DNA of 64,000 nt, taken from contig NZ_CP067412.1 of the NCBI RefSeq assembly GCF_023375815.1, positions 2,852,001-2,916,000 of the forward strand. The letters run 5' to 3'. Below the pieces are notes generated by a model that made no database searches, was not told the DNA's origin, and was given only the letters and a program-made list of their open reading frames with translations. The position numbers and the translations under genes are program-made. The DNA is from Pseudomonas sp. HS6 (GTDB lineage: Bacteria; Pseudomonadota; Gammaproteobacteria; Pseudomonadales; Pseudomonadaceae). Positions 26,123 to 35,596 of the stretch are shown here, in pieces; the stretch's first letter is position 1; the number at the start of each line of letters is the position of its first letter.

Positions 26123-27991
26123 ATGCTGAACAAATATCCTCTGTGGAAATACATTCTGATCCTGGCGGTGCTGGCGATCGGTCTGATTTATTCCGCTCCG
26201 AATCTATACCCCGATGACCCGGCCATTCAGATCAGCGGCGCCAGCACGGCCCTGCAGGTCAATCAGGCCGATCTGGATCGCGTGAGCACCGCGCTCAAGG
26301 AATCCGGGATCAACGTCAAGGCGTCGAGTCTGGCTGCAAACGGCAAGGGCGGTCTGATCCGTCTGACCAAGGCTGAAGACCAGCTGCCGGCCAAGGACGT
26401 TGTACGCAAGGCATTGGGTGATGACTACGTCGTCGCACTGAACCTGGCACAGACCACCCCGCAATGGCTGCGCAGCGTGGCCGCGCATCCGATGAAGCTG
26501 GGTCTGGACTTGTCCGGTGGTGTGCACTTCCTTCTGGAAGTGGACATGGAAAAAGCCCTCGATGCACGCCTGAAAGTCTATGAAGGCGACGTCAAGAGCC
26601 TGCTGCGCAAAGAAAAACTGCGCTATCGCAGCCTGCCGCAACTGGGCGGTGCCATTCAGTTGGGCTTCAGCGATGAAGATTCCCGCGAACAGGCCCGTGT
26701 GCTGATCCGCAAGAATTTCAACGATTTCGACATTGTTCCGGCCGACCTCAATGGCCAACCGGTGCTGCGTCTGGCGATGACCCCGGCCAAGCTGGCGGAA
26801 ATCCGTGAATACTCCATCAAGCAGAACTTGACCACGGTACGTAACCGCGTCAACGAGCTGGGTGTTGCCGAGCCGATCGTTCAGCGTCAGGGCGCCAACC
26901 GTATCGTGGTTGAGCTGCCGGGCGTGCAGGACACTGCCGAAGCCAAGCGTATCCTCGGCAAGACAGCCAACCTCGAGTTCCGTCTGGCTGCAGAGCCGGG
27001 TGCTTCGAAAGCCACTTCCGAGACGTTCGAGTTCCGCGAAGGCAAGCGTCCTCCAGCACAGATCGAGCGTGGCCTGATCATCACCGGTGACCAGGTGACT
27101 GACGCCAAGGCCGGTTTCGGCGAGCACGGCACCCCTGAAGTGAACATCCGTCTGGATGGCCACGGTGGCGAACTGATGAGCCGCGCAACCCGCAGCAACG
27201 TCGGTCGCAGCATGGCGGTGATCTTCATCGAACAGCGTCCGGTGACCACCTACGTCAAGCAGATGGTCGACGGCGTCGAGAAAGACGTTGCCGTACAGTC
27301 GTTCAAGGAAGAGAAGAAGATCATCAGCCTGGCGACCATTCAGTCGCCGCTGGGTGCGCAATTCCGTATCACCGGCCTGAACGGCCAGGGTGAGTCGTCC
27401 GAACTGGCGCTGCTGCTACGTGCCGGTGGCCTGGCCGCTCCGATGTACTTCGCTGAAGAACGTACCATCGGCCCGAGCCTGGGTGCGGACAACATCACCA
27501 AGGGTATCGATGCATCGCTGTGGGGCATGCTGTTCGTCTCGCTGTTCATCATCGCCATCTACCGTTTCTTCGGCCTGATCGCGACCGTCGCGCTGTCGGT
27601 GAACATGGTGCTGCTGCTGGCACTGATGTCGCTGCTGGGTGCAACGCTGACCCTGCCGGGTATCGCCGGTATCGTGTTGACCATGGGTATGGCGGTCGAC
27701 GCTAACGTGCTGATCTTCTCGCGGATCCGTGAAGAGATCGCCGCCGGCATGACCGTGCAGCGTGCAATCAACGAAGGCTTTGGTCGGGCATTCACTGCGA
27801 TTCTCGACGCCAACCTGACCACATTGCTGGTCGGCGGCATTCTCTTCGCCATGGGCACCGGCCCGGTGAAGGGCTTCGCAGTAACCATGTCCCTCGGGGT
27901 TCTGACTTCGATGTTCACGGCCATCATGGTCACCCGCGCGATGGTCAACCTGATCTTCGGCGGTCGTGACTTCAAGAAGTTGTGGATTTAA
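26123..27991 (+). CDS. secD: Protein translocase subunit SecD
   Basis: A 622-residue inner-membrane protein, one helix near the N-terminus (YILILAVLAIGLIYSAPNLY), a large periplasmic domain including LGLDLSGGVHFLLEVDM, and a five-helix RND-like C-terminal bundle with GIAGIVLTMGMAVDANVLIF. It uses proton motive force to complete export. ATG 26123 is the start, with a GTG directly before it at 26120. secF follows after nine bases. Confidence 0.96.
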   Translation: MLNKYPLWKYILILAVLAIGLIYSAPNLYPDDPAIQISGASTALQVNQADLDRVSTALKESGINVKASSLAANGKGGLIRLTKAEDQLPAKDVVRKALGDDYVVALNLAQTTPQWLRSVAAHPMKLGLDLSGGVHFLLEVDMEKALDARLKVYEGDVKSLLRKEKLRYRSLPQLGGAIQLGFSDEDSREQARVLIRKNFNDFDIVPADLNGQPVLRLAMTPAKLAEIREYSIKQNLTTVRNRVNELGVAEPIVQRQGANRIVVELPGVQDTAEAKRILGKTANLEFRLAAEPGASKATSETFEFREGKRPPAQIERGLIITGDQVTDAKAGFGEHGTPEVNIRLDGHGGELMSRATRSNVGRSMAVIFIEQRPVTTYVKQMVDGVEKDVAVQSFKEEKKIISLATIQSPLGAQFRITGLNGQGESSELALLLRAGGLAAPMYFAEERTIGPSLGADNITKGIDASLWGMLFVSLFIIAIYRFFGLIATVALSVNMVLLLALMSLLGATLTLPGIAGIVLTMGMAVDANVLIFSRIREEIAAGMTVQRAINEGFGRAFTAILDANLTTLLVGGILFAMGTGPVKGFAVTMSLGVLTSMFTAIMVTRAMVNLIFGGRDFKKLWI

Positions 27992-28000
27992 GGGGCTGCC

Positions 28001-28915
28001 ATGTTACGTACAATCAACTTCATGGGCGTCCGCAACTTCGCGTTCGGCGTCACAGTGTTCCTGACCTTGCTGGCTGTTTTCAGCGTATTCCACAAGGGCA
28101 TGAACTGGGGTCTGGACTTCACCGGCGGTACGCTCATCGAGCTGACCTACGAGCGTCCGGCCGATGTCACCAAGGTGCGTGATCAGCTGACTACCGCCGG
28201 CTATCACGAAGCCATCGTGCAGAACTTCGGTGCGACCACCGATCTTCTGGTGCGCATGCCGGGTGAAGATCCACAGTTGGGCCATCAGGTAGCGCAAGCG
28301 CTGCAGAAGGTCGGTGGCGACAACCCGGCGACGGTCAAGCGCGTCGAGTTCGTCGGGCCGCAGGTCGGTGAAGAGCTGCGTGACCAGGGCGGCCTCGGCA
28401 TGCTGCTGGCACTCGGCGGCATCCTGATCTACCTGGCTTTCCGCTTTCAGTGGAAATTCGCGGTCGGCGCCATCGTTTCGCTGATTCACGACGTGATCGT
28501 GACTGTCGGTATCCTGTCGTTCTTTCAGATCACCTTCGACTTGACGGTGCTGGCGGCGGTACTGGCGATCATCGGTTACTCGCTGAACGACACCATCGTC
28601 GTATTCGACCGGGTGCGTGAGAACTTCCGCGTACTGCGCAAGGCTTCGCTGATCGAGAACATCAACATCTCGACCACTCAGACCCTGCTGCGGACCATTG
28701 CGACTTCGGTTTCGACCTTGCTGGCCATCGCGGCGCTGCTGTTCTTCGGCGGTGACAACCTGTACGGCTTCTCCCTGGCGCTGCTGGTGGGTGTTCTGGC
28801 GGGTACCTACTCGTCGATCTACATCGCCAACGTGGTACTGATCTGGCTGAACCTGTCCACGGAAGACCTGATTCCTCCGGCCAACACCGAGAAGGAAGTC
28901 GACGACCGTCCTTGA
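28001..28915 (+). CDS. secF: Protein translocase subunit SecF
   Basis: A 304-residue partner of SecD. It has the first helix NFMGVRNFAFGVTVFLTLLA, the periplasmic motif GMNWGLDFTGGTLIELTYE, and a C-terminal bundle with GYSLNDTIVVFDRVRENFR. The yajC-secD-secF cluster ends with a strong terminator. Confidence 0.96.
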   Translation: MLRTINFMGVRNFAFGVTVFLTLLAVFSVFHKGMNWGLDFTGGTLIELTYERPADVTKVRDQLTTAGYHEAIVQNFGATTDLLVRMPGEDPQLGHQVAQALQKVGGDNPATVKRVEFVGPQVGEELRDQGGLGMLLALGGILIYLAFRFQWKFAVGAIVSLIHDVIVTVGILSFFQITFDLTVLAAVLAIIGYSLNDTIVVFDRVRENFRVLRKASLIENINISTTQTLLRTIATSVSTLLAIAALLFFGGDNLYGFSLALLVGVLAGTYSSIYIANVVLIWLNLSTEDLIPPANTEKEVDDRP

Positions 28916-28953
28916 GGCTCTGCTTCCAGAGCATTCTCCCGGCGGTACAAGAC

Positions 28954-28989
28954 AAAAAAGACGCGAGTTGAACTCGCGTCTTTTTTTTT
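28954..28989 (+). terminator. Rho-independent terminator after secF
   Basis: An eight-pair GC core GACGCGAG / CTCGCGTC, extended by A/T pairs, with a five-base loop and a run of nine T. Confidence 0.95.
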
Positions 28990-29046
28990 GCTCCAAGGCT
29001 GGGAGAAGCGCGGGCGCGTCCCGCATGTGATGGTCAGGAGGTTCAT

Positions 29047-29595
29047 GTGAACAAGTCGTTGCTGGTTGGTGCGGTATTGGGTGCTGTCGGTGTGACTGCC
29101 GGGGGTGCTGTTGCCACCTACAGCCTGGTTAAAAGCGGCCCTGAGTATGCGCAAGTGTTGGCCGTCGAACCGGTCAAGACACAGATCAAGACTCCACGTG
29201 AAGTGTGCAAGGACGTCGCTGTGACCCGGCAGGCGCCGGTCAAGGATCAACACCAGATTCTCGGTACCGCCATTGGTGCCGTGGCAGGTGGTTTGCTGGG
29301 TAATCAGATCGGCGGCGGCACCGGCAAGAAGATTGCCACGGTGGCCGGTGCGGTCGGTGGCGGTTATGCCGGTAACAAGGTGCAGGAAGGCATGCAGAAT
29401 CGCGATACCTACACCACCACCCAGACTCGCTGTAATACAGTGAATGACATCAGCGACAAGGTCGTAGGCTATGACGTCCGCTACTCGCTGGACGGCAAGG
29501 AAGGCAAAGTGCGGATGGATCGTGATCCGGGCAACCAGATTCCGGTCGACAAGGAAGGCAAGCTCATCCTGTCTCAGGCCCAGCCGGGGCAGTGA
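29047..29595 (+). CDS. Glycine-zipper 2TM domain envelope protein
   Basis: A 182-residue protein from GTG 29047, preceded by AGGAGG. An N-terminal hydrophobic segment (LLVGAVLGAVGVTAGGAVAT) anchors or exports it. The central glycine zipper (GTAIGAVAGGLLGNQIGGGT, continuing KKIATVAGAVGGGYAGNKV) is the SlyB/RcpA-like outer-membrane lipoprotein motif, but no lipobox cysteine is visible at the expected place. It is flanked by terminators on both sides, so it is a single-gene unit. Likely role is envelope integrity. Confidence 0.8.
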   Translation: MNKSLLVGAVLGAVGVTAGGAVATYSLVKSGPEYAQVLAVEPVKTQIKTPREVCKDVAVTRQAPVKDQHQILGTAIGAVAGGLLGNQIGGGTGKKIATVAGAVGGGYAGNKVQEGMQNRDTYTTTQTRCNTVNDISDKVVGYDVRYSLDGKEGKVRMDRDPGNQIPVDKEGKLILSQAQPGQ

Positions 29596-29615
29596 CCTGT
29601 TGAATGCTGAAAAGG

Positions 29616-29638
29616 AGCACCCTTAGGGGTGCTTTTTA
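29616..29638 (+). terminator. Terminator of the glycine-zipper gene
   Basis: Stem AGCACCC / GGGTGCT with loop TTAG and a T-run. Confidence 0.85.
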
Positions 29639-29685
29639 ATGCGCGCGATTCAGGTGGCGGGTGCCTATGATCAGATTGCAGGCAT

Positions 29686-29714
29686 AAAAAAAGCACCCTG
29701 AAGGGTGCTTTTTT
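29686..29714. terminator. Bidirectional terminator, mainly for suhB
   Basis: Stem AGCACCC / GGGTGCT with A-run before and T-run after. It uses the same stem sequence as the terminator 70 bases away. Confidence 0.85.
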
Positions 29715-29730
29715 GGGTTTCGCGAAACGC

Positions 29731-30549
29731 TTAGCGCTTCAGCGAAGCCGGCAGGTGCGGCTGGATCGCCGTCAGAACTGCCTTGAAGCATTTGGTGTTG
29801 CCGGCAACTACGTGGCCTTTCTCAAGGAAGTCGTGACCGCCGGTGAAGTCGCTCACCAGGCCGCCTGCTTCCTGAATCAGCAGGGCGCCGGCAGCCATAT
29901 CCCACTCGGACAGGCCCGATTCCCAGAATGCATCGAAACGACCGGCAGCAACGTAGGCCAGGTCCAGGCTCGCCGAACCGGCGCGGCGGATGCCGGCAGT
30001 CTGGCCAACCAGGGCGCGGAACATGCCCAGGTAGTTGTCGAGGTTGTCCATCTGGTCGTCGCGGAACGGGAAACCGGTGCCGAGCAGAGCGCCGTCCAGG
30101 CTGGTGCGACCGCTGACACGCAGGCGACGACCGTTCAGTTGAGCGCCGCGACCACGGCTGGCGGTGAATTCTTCCTGGCGAACCGGATCCAGAACAACGG
30201 CGTGTTCCAGACGACCACGGTATTTGCAGGCAATGCTGACAGCGAAGTGAGGAATGCCGCGCAGGAAGTTGGTGGTGCCATCCAGTGGGTCGATGATCCA
30301 CAGGTATTCTTCGCCTTCGATACCGCTACCGGCGTGCATGCCGGTCTCTTCACCCATGATCGAGTGATTCGGGTAAGCCTTGCGCAGAGCATCGATGATT
30401 TTCTGTTCGGCGGCGCGATCGACCTCGGATACATAATCCTTGGCGTCTTTTTCGTCGACCTTGATGGTATCCAGGCGCTCGATGGAGCGGAAGATCAGTT
30501 CACTGGCGCTGCGGGCGGCGCGCAGCGCGATATTCAGCATGGGCTGCAT
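29731..30549 (-). CDS. suhB: Inositol-1-monophosphatase SuhB
   Basis: A 272-residue Mg2+-dependent phosphatase. Catalytic motifs are SIMGEETG, WIIDPLDGTTNFLRGIPHFA and WDMAAGALLIQEAGG. In enterics SuhB also joins the rRNA antitermination complex. In Pseudomonas aeruginosa it affects virulence-gene control (established for that species). Divergent from trmJ with a 145-base gap. Confidence 0.96.
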   Translation of the reverse strand: MQPMLNIALRAARSASELIFRSIERLDTIKVDEKDAKDYVSEVDRAAEQKIIDALRKAYPNHSIMGEETGMHAGSGIEGEEYLWIIDPLDGTTNFLRGIPHFAVSIACKYRGRLEHAVVLDPVRQEEFTASRGRGAQLNGRRLRVSGRTSLDGALLGTGFPFRDDQMDNLDNYLGMFRALVGQTAGIRRAGSASLDLAYVAAGRFDAFWESGLSEWDMAAGALLIQEAGGLVSDFTGGHDFLEKGHVVAGNTKCFKAVLTAIQPHLPASLKR

Positions 30550-30694
30550 GGATGTGTCACCTAAGGTTGTTAAAGAAAGCCGCGCATTCTATCAGAACTT
30601 TTCTTCAGGTGAAGGTCGCTGTTCGCTTTCATAGCTTAACGGTAGGCTGTTCTGTAAGATTTGCACCCCTTTGCCGAGTCCGAGAGCGCCCGCC

Positions 30695-31465
30695 GTGCTG
30701 CAAAATATTCGTGTCGTCCTGGTCAATACCAGCCATCCGGGAAACATCGGCGGGACCGCGCGCGCCATGAAAAACATGGGCCTGTCGCGTCTGGTGCTGG
30801 TTGATCCGCGAGTCTTCCCGCATCACGAAGCCGACGCCCGCGCTTCGGGTGCCGGTGACATCCTTGAAAACGCACAAGTCGTCGCCACCTTGGAAGACGC
30901 CCTGGTCGGCTGCAATCTGGTGCTCGGCACCAGTGCCCGTGACCGACGCATCCCCTGGCCGCTGCTGGATCCGCGCGATTGCGGAACCAAAGTGGTCGAG
31001 GAGGCCGGGCAGGGCGCGGAAATCGCGCTGGTGTTCGGTCGTGAAGACTCCGGCCTGACCAATGACGAGCTGCAGCGATGTCACTATCACGTGCACATCC
31101 CCTCCGATCCTGAATTCAGTTCGCTGAATCTCGGGGCGGCGGTGCAGGTGTTGAGTTATGAAGTGCGCATGGCCTGGCTGGCCGCCCAAGGGCAGCCGAC
31201 CAAGATCGAGAAAGAAGAAGTGGCCTCCGTGAAAAGCGCAGAGCTGGCGACCATGGATGAGCTGGAGCGGTTCTATGAGCACCTGGAGCAAACCCTGGTG
31301 GCCATCGAATTCCTCGATCCGGAAAAGCCGCGGCACTTGATGGCGCGCCTGCGCCGGTTGTACGGACGCAGCTCGGTCAGCCGGGCGGAAATGAATATTT
31401 TGCGTGGCATCCTCACGGAAACCCAGAAAGCGGCCCGTGGCGAGCTCCTTAAGCGGAAGGATTAA
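30695..31465 (+). CDS. trmJ: tRNA (cytidine/uridine-2'-O-)-methyltransferase TrmJ
   Basis: A 256-residue SPOUT-fold methyltransferase acting at position 32 of tRNA. The family signature [23 protein letters not shown] lies at the N-terminus, and the knot region reads [20 protein letters not shown] and [19 protein letters not shown] 30695 (MLQNIRVVL) is the family start; the frame extends to TTG 30671. The stop overlaps the first ATG candidate of cysE. Confidence 0.94.
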   Translation: MLQNIRVVLVNTSHPGNIGGTARAMKNMGLSRLVLVDPRVFPHHEADARASGAGDILENAQVVATLEDALVGCNLVLGTSARDRRIPWPLLDPRDCGTKVVEEAGQGAEIALVFGREDSGLTNDELQRCHYHVHIPSDPEFSSLNLGAAVQVLSYEVRMAWLAAQGQPTKIEKEEVASVKSAELATMDELERFYEHLEQTLVAIEFLDPEKPRHLMARLRRLYGRSSVSRAEMNILRGILTETQKAARGELLKRKD

Positions 31466-31467
31466 TG

Positions 31468-32244
31468 ATGTTCGAGCGTTTGCGTGAAGATATCCAGAGC
31501 GTATTCCACCGAGACCCGGCGGCGCGTAACGCTTTTGAAGTCCTGACTTGCTACCCCGGCATGCATGCAATCTGGATTCATCGACTGGCCGGCATGCTCT
31601 GGCGCAACGATCTGAAATGGCTGGCGCGACTGGTGTCGAACTTCGGTCGCTGGTTGACCGGTATCGAAATTCATCCGGGCGCCAAGGTCGGTCGACGCTT
31701 CTTCATCGACCATGGCATGGGCATCGTGATTGGCGAAACCGCTGAAATTGGTGATGACGTCACGATCTATCAAGGGGTGACCCTCGGCGGCACCAGCTGG
31801 AACAAAGGCAAGCGCCACCCGACGCTGGGTGATGGCGTAGTAGTGGGGGCGGGTGCGAAGGTGCTAGGTCCGTTCACTGTTGGTGCCGGCGCCAAGGTCG
31901 GTTCCAATGCCGTGGTCACCAAGGAAGTGCCTCCGGGCGCCACCGTAGTGGGGATTCCGGGCCGGATAATCGTCAAGTCCGATGATGAGGCCGACGCCAA
32001 GCGCAAGGCGATGGCCGAGAAGATCGGTTTCGATGCCTACGGTGTGAGCGAAGATATGCCGGACCCTGTTGCGCGTGCCATTGGTCAACTGCTCGATCAC
32101 CTGCAGGCGGTCGATGGTCGACTGGAAGGCATGTGCGGTGCATTGAAGGATCTGGGCAGCAATTATTGTGCGAAAGATCTGCCCGAGCTGCGTGAAGAAG
32201 ACTTCGCCTGTGTCAAAGGCAAAGACGAATCCAAGCTTCACTGA
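31468..32244 (+). CDS. cysE: Serine O-acetyltransferase CysE
   Basis: A 258-residue enzyme making O-acetylserine, the cysteine precursor. N-terminal helical domain with [17 protein letters not shown], then the left-handed beta-helix of hexapeptide repeats ([31 protein letters not shown]). It sits between trmJ and the isc operon, fitting cysteine supply to iron-sulfur assembly. ATG 31468 is better spaced from AAGGA than ATG 31465. Confidence 0.96.
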   Translation: MFERLREDIQSVFHRDPAARNAFEVLTCYPGMHAIWIHRLAGMLWRNDLKWLARLVSNFGRWLTGIEIHPGAKVGRRFFIDHGMGIVIGETAEIGDDVTIYQGVTLGGTSWNKGKRHPTLGDGVVVGAGAKVLGPFTVGAGAKVGSNAVVTKEVPPGATVVGIPGRIIVKSDDEADAKRKAMAEKIGFDAYGVSEDMPDPVARAIGQLLDHLQAVDGRLEGMCGALKDLGSNYCAKDLPELREEDFACVKGKDESKLH

Positions 32245-32347
32245 CGCCCTTGCAGGGCTGCTGCCGACCGGTGTGCCATTAAGCCGCAGACCCTGCTATC
32301 ATTCGCGCGCTCTTTTGCGGGTAAACCCGACTAAAGCACTAGGTCTT

Positions 32348-32380
32348 ATAGTTGACTTAAATGCTCGGGAATTGCATACT
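32348..32380 (+). promoter_or_regulatory. iscR promoter with overlapping IscR type-1 operator
   Basis: The -35 TTGACT (32352-32357) and -10 CATACT (32375-32380) are 17 bases apart. Overlapping them, 32348-32372 (ATAGTTGACT ... GCTCGGGAAT) matches the E. coli iscR operator pattern with TTGAC and CTCGGG halves. This supports feedback repression by [2Fe-2S] IscR. Confidence 0.8.
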
Positions 32381-32412
32381 CCCGCCCATTCCGAACTCCG
32401 TGGTAATTGTCC

Positions 32413-32904
32413 ATGCGACTGACTACAAAAGGCCGATACGCCGTGACCGCCATGCTTGACCTGGCGTTGCACGCGCAGCACGGGCCGGTGTCCCTGGCCG
32501 ATATCTCCGAGCGCCAAGGCATCTCCCTGTCCTATCTCGAACAGCTTTTCGCCAAGCTGCGCCGTAGTAACCTGGTTTCCAGTGTTCGCGGTCCGGGCGG
32601 TGGCTACCAGTTGTCCCGCGACATGCAGGGCATCCAGGTCGCTCAGGTGATCGATGCGGTGAACGAATCGGTCGATGCAACAAAATGCCAGGGCCAGGGC
32701 GACTGCCATTCCGGCGACACCTGCCTGACCCATCACCTGTGGTGCGACCTGAGCCTGCAGATTCACGAATTTCTCAGCGGTATCAGCTTGGCCGACCTTG
32801 TAACTCGCCGTGAGGTGCAGGAAGTGGCCCAGCGTCAGGATCAGCGTCGTTGCAATGGCAAGGCGCCGCGCCTGGACAAGATTGAAGCGTCCGCCGTCGA
32901 ATGA
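32413..32904 (+). CDS. iscR: Iron-sulfur-cluster-sensing regulator IscR
   Basis: A 163-residue Rrf2-family repressor/activator. Winged HTH ([29 protein letters not shown]) and three cysteine cluster ligands spaced C-x5-C-x5-C in [14 protein letters not shown]. It starts at ATG 32413; its operator-like site overlaps the promoter upstream. First gene of the isc operon. Confidence 0.97.
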   Translation: MRLTTKGRYAVTAMLDLALHAQHGPVSLADISERQGISLSYLEQLFAKLRRSNLVSSVRGPGGGYQLSRDMQGIQVAQVIDAVNESVDATKCQGQGDCHSGDTCLTHHLWCDLSLQIHEFLSGISLADLVTRREVQEVAQRQDQRRCNGKAPRLDKIEASAVE

Positions 32905-32954
32905 CAGCCAGAGAGCTAGCGGCACGCCAGCCAGCCTGATTTAGGAGATAGTCC

Positions 32955-34169
32955 ATGAAATTGCCGATTTACCTTGATTACTCTGCGACCACCCCGGTCG
33001 ATCCGCGCGTTGCGCAAAAAATGAGTGAATGCCTGCTGGTCGACGGAAACTTCGGTAACCCGGCGTCCCGTTCCCACGTGTTCGGCTGGAAGGCCGAAGA
33101 GTCCGTCGAAAACGCCCGTCGTCAGGTGGCCGATCTGGTCAACGCCGACCCGCGCGAAATCGTCTGGACCTCCGGTGCCACCGAGTCCGACAACCTGGCA
33201 ATCAAGGGTGCGGCACATTTCTACGCCTCCAAGGGCAAGCACCTGATCACCTCCAAGATTGAGCACAAGGCTGTCCTCGACACCATGCGCCAACTGGAGC
33301 GCGAAGGTTTCGAAGTGACCTACCTTGAGCCGACCGAAGACGGTCTGATCACGCCGGCCATGATCGAAGCCGCGCTGCGCGAAGACACCATCCTGGTGTC
33401 GGTGATGCATGTGAACAACGAAATCGGCACCGTCAACGACATCGCCGCCATCGGCGAGATGCTTCGTTCGAAAGGCATCCTGTTCCACGTCGACGCCGCT
33501 CAGTCCACCGGCAAGGTCGAGATCGACCTGCAGAAGCTGAAAGTCGACATGATGTCGTTCTCTGCTCACAAGACCTACGGCCCTAAAGGCATCGGCGCGC
33601 TGTACGTCAGCCGCAAGCCGCGTGTGCGCATCGAAGCGACCATGCACGGCGGCGGTCACGAGCGTGGCATGCGTTCCGGCACCCTGGCGACCCACCAGAT
33701 CGTCGGCATGGGCGAAGCGTTCCGTGTGGCCAAAGAAGACATGGCTGCCGAAAACGTTCGTATCAAAGCGTTGAGCGACCGTTTCTACAAGCAAGTCGAG
33801 CATCTGGAAGAGCTGTACGTCAACGGCAGCCTGACCGCCCGCGTTCCGCATAACCTGAACCTGAGCTTCAACTACGTTGAAGGCGAGTCGCTGATCATGG
33901 CGCTCAAGGATCTGGCGGTTTCGTCCGGTTCGGCGTGCACCTCGGCGTCGCTTGAGCCTTCGTACGTATTGCGCGCCCTGGGCCGCAACGACGAGCTGGC
34001 ACACAGCTCGATCCGTTTCACCTTCGGCCGTTTCACCACCGAAGAAGAAATCGACTACGCCGCGCAGAAAGTCTGCGAGGCCGTTACCAAGCTGCGCGCT
34101 CTGTCGCCGCTGTGGGACATGTACAAAGACGGCGTCGATATCTCGAAGATCGAGTGGGCGGCACACTAA
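32955..34169 (+). CDS. iscS: Cysteine desulfurase IscS
   Basis: A 404-residue PLP enzyme removing sulfur from cysteine for cluster and tRNA thiolation pathways. The PLP lysine is in [16 protein letters not shown], and the persulfide cysteine in the loop [20 protein letters not shown]. Full length and motif-complete. Confidence 0.97.
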   Translation: MKLPIYLDYSATTPVDPRVAQKMSECLLVDGNFGNPASRSHVFGWKAEESVENARRQVADLVNADPREIVWTSGATESDNLAIKGAAHFYASKGKHLITSKIEHKAVLDTMRQLEREGFEVTYLEPTEDGLITPAMIEAALREDTILVSVMHVNNEIGTVNDIAAIGEMLRSKGILFHVDAAQSTGKVEIDLQKLKVDMMSFSAHKTYGPKGIGALYVSRKPRVRIEATMHGGGHERGMRSGTLATHQIVGMGEAFRVAKEDMAAENVRIKALSDRFYKQVEHLEELYVNGSLTARVPHNLNLSFNYVEGESLIMALKDLAVSSGSACTSASLEPSYVLRALGRNDELAHSSIRFTFGRFTTEEEIDYAAQKVCEAVTKLRALSPLWDMYKDGVDISKIEWAAH

Positions 34170-34177
34170 ATATAGAA

Positions 34178-34212
34178 GCCGCCGGATACAGATCCTGTAG
34201 CGACGCGGCGGT
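34178..34212 (+). other. Possible hairpin in the iscS-iscU gap
   Basis: The 101-base gap can fold: outer stem GCCGCC (34178-34183) with GGCGGT (34207-34212), and an inner hairpin TACAG / CTGTA (34187-34199). It may allow different mRNA levels of iscRS and iscUA. Predicted by eye. Confidence 0.4.
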
Positions 34213-34270
34213 TTACGCAGCGCAGTTGCAGGGTCTCAAGAGCGGCCCTGATGAGTGAGGATTGAGAATC

Positions 34271-34657
34271 ATGGCTTATAGCGAAAAGGTCATCGACCAC
34301 TACGAAAACCCGCGTAACGTCGGCAAGATGAATGCCGAAGACCCGGACGTCGGCACCGGCATGGTCGGCGCCCCGGCATGCGGCGACGTGATGCGTCTGC
34401 AGATCAAGGTCAACGATCAGGGCGTTATCGAAGACGCCAAGTTCAAGACCTACGGCTGCGGTTCGGCTATCGCCTCCAGCTCCCTCGCCACCGAGTGGAT
34501 GAAGGGCAAGACCCTGGATGAAGCGGAAACCATCAAGAACACTCAGCTGGCCGAAGAACTGGCCCTGCCGCCAGTGAAAATTCACTGCTCCGTGCTCGCT
34601 GAAGACGCCATCAAGGCGGCCGTTCGCGATTACAAGCAGAAGAAAGGCTTGATCTGA
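34271..34657 (+). CDS. iscU: Iron-sulfur cluster scaffold IscU
   Basis: A 128-residue scaffold on which clusters are built with sulfur from IscS. All three ligand cysteines are present: [19 protein letters not shown] and IHCSVLAED, along with the LPPVK motif recognised by HscA ([11 protein letters not shown]). ATG 34271 (MAYSEK) is the family start. Confidence 0.97.
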   Translation: MAYSEKVIDHYENPRNVGKMNAEDPDVGTGMVGAPACGDVMRLQIKVNDQGVIEDAKFKTYGCGSAIASSSLATEWMKGKTLDEAETIKNTQLAEELALPPVKIHCSVLAEDAIKAAVRDYKQKKGLI

Positions 34658-34691
34658 CTTTCAAGATTTGGCGACGAGTAAGGAGTCACCG

Positions 34692-35015
34692 ATGGCTATC
34701 AGCATGACAGAAGCGGCTGCTCGACACGTGCGACGCTCCCTCGACGGGCGCGGCAAGGGTGAAGGGATTCGTCTGGGTGTTCGCACCACGGGCTGTTCCG
34801 GCCTTGCCTACGTGCTGGAGTTTGTCGACGAGGTGGTTGCAGAAGATCAGGTGTTCGAAAGTCACGGCGAAAAAGTGATTATCGATCCGAAAAGCCTGGC
34901 CTACCTCGACGGCACCGAGCTCGATTTCGTCAAGGAAGGGTTGAACGAAGGCTTCAAGTTCAACAACCCCAACGTGCGCGGTGAATGTGGCTGCGGCGAA
35001 AGCTTCAACATCTGA
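34692..35015 (+). CDS. iscA: A-type iron-sulfur carrier IscA
   Basis: A 107-residue carrier with the three conserved cysteines: [13 protein letters not shown] and GECGCGESF at the C-terminus. Probably iron donor or cluster carrier to target enzymes. ATG 34692 ([15 protein letters not shown]) is chosen, with GGAG upstream. Confidence 0.96.
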   Translation: MAISMTEAAARHVRRSLDGRGKGEGIRLGVRTTGCSGLAYVLEFVDEVVAEDQVFESHGEKVIIDPKSLAYLDGTELDFVKEGLNEGFKFNNPNVRGECGCGESFNI

Positions 35016-35023
35016 GGCTTGTC

Positions 35024-35545
35024 GTGGGTATTCCTTGTCATTTCGCTTTATTCGAGCTGCAACCAGGCTTTCGTCTGGATCTTGAACAGTTGGCCACGCG
35101 CTATCGCGAGCTGGCGCGCGGCGTTCATCCTGATCGCTTCGCCGACGCCTCCGAGCGCGAGCAGCGTTCGGCGCTTGAGCAGTCTGCACGGCTCAACGAC
35201 GCCTATCAGACGCTCAAGAGTCCAGCCCAGCGTGCGCGCTACCTGCTGACCATCAGCGGGCATGAAGTGCCGATGGAAGTCACCGTCCACGATCCCGAGT
35301 TTCTTCTGCAGCAGATGCAATGGCGCGAAGAGCTCGAAGATCTGCAGGACAGTGCCGACCTGGACGGTGTCGCGGCCTTCAAGCGTCGCCTGAAAACCGC
35401 CCAGGAAGAGCTCAACGAAAGCTTCGCAGCCTGTTGGGATGATGCAGCGCAACGCGAGCAGGCCGAACGCCTGATGCGGCGCATGCAGTTCCTCGACAAG
35501 CTCACCTACGAAGTGCGCCAGTTAGAAGAGCGCCTCGACGATTAA
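35024..35545 (+). CDS. hscB: Co-chaperone HscB
   Basis: A 173-residue J-type co-chaperone that brings IscU to HscA. The J-domain HPD triad appears in [15 protein letters not shown], and the C-terminal helical domain begins after [16 protein letters not shown] 35024 ([10 protein letters not shown]) is the family start. Confidence 0.95.
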   Translation: MGIPCHFALFELQPGFRLDLEQLATRYRELARGVHPDRFADASEREQRSALEQSARLNDAYQTLKSPAQRARYLLTISGHEVPMEVTVHDPEFLLQQMQWREELEDLQDSADLDGVAAFKRRLKTAQEELNESFAACWDDAAQREQAERLMRRMQFLDKLTYEVRQLEERLDD

Positions 35546-35596
35546 CCCAGTGCCGCTCCGGTCGCACGCCTGATATACAGATAAGTCCTGATCACG

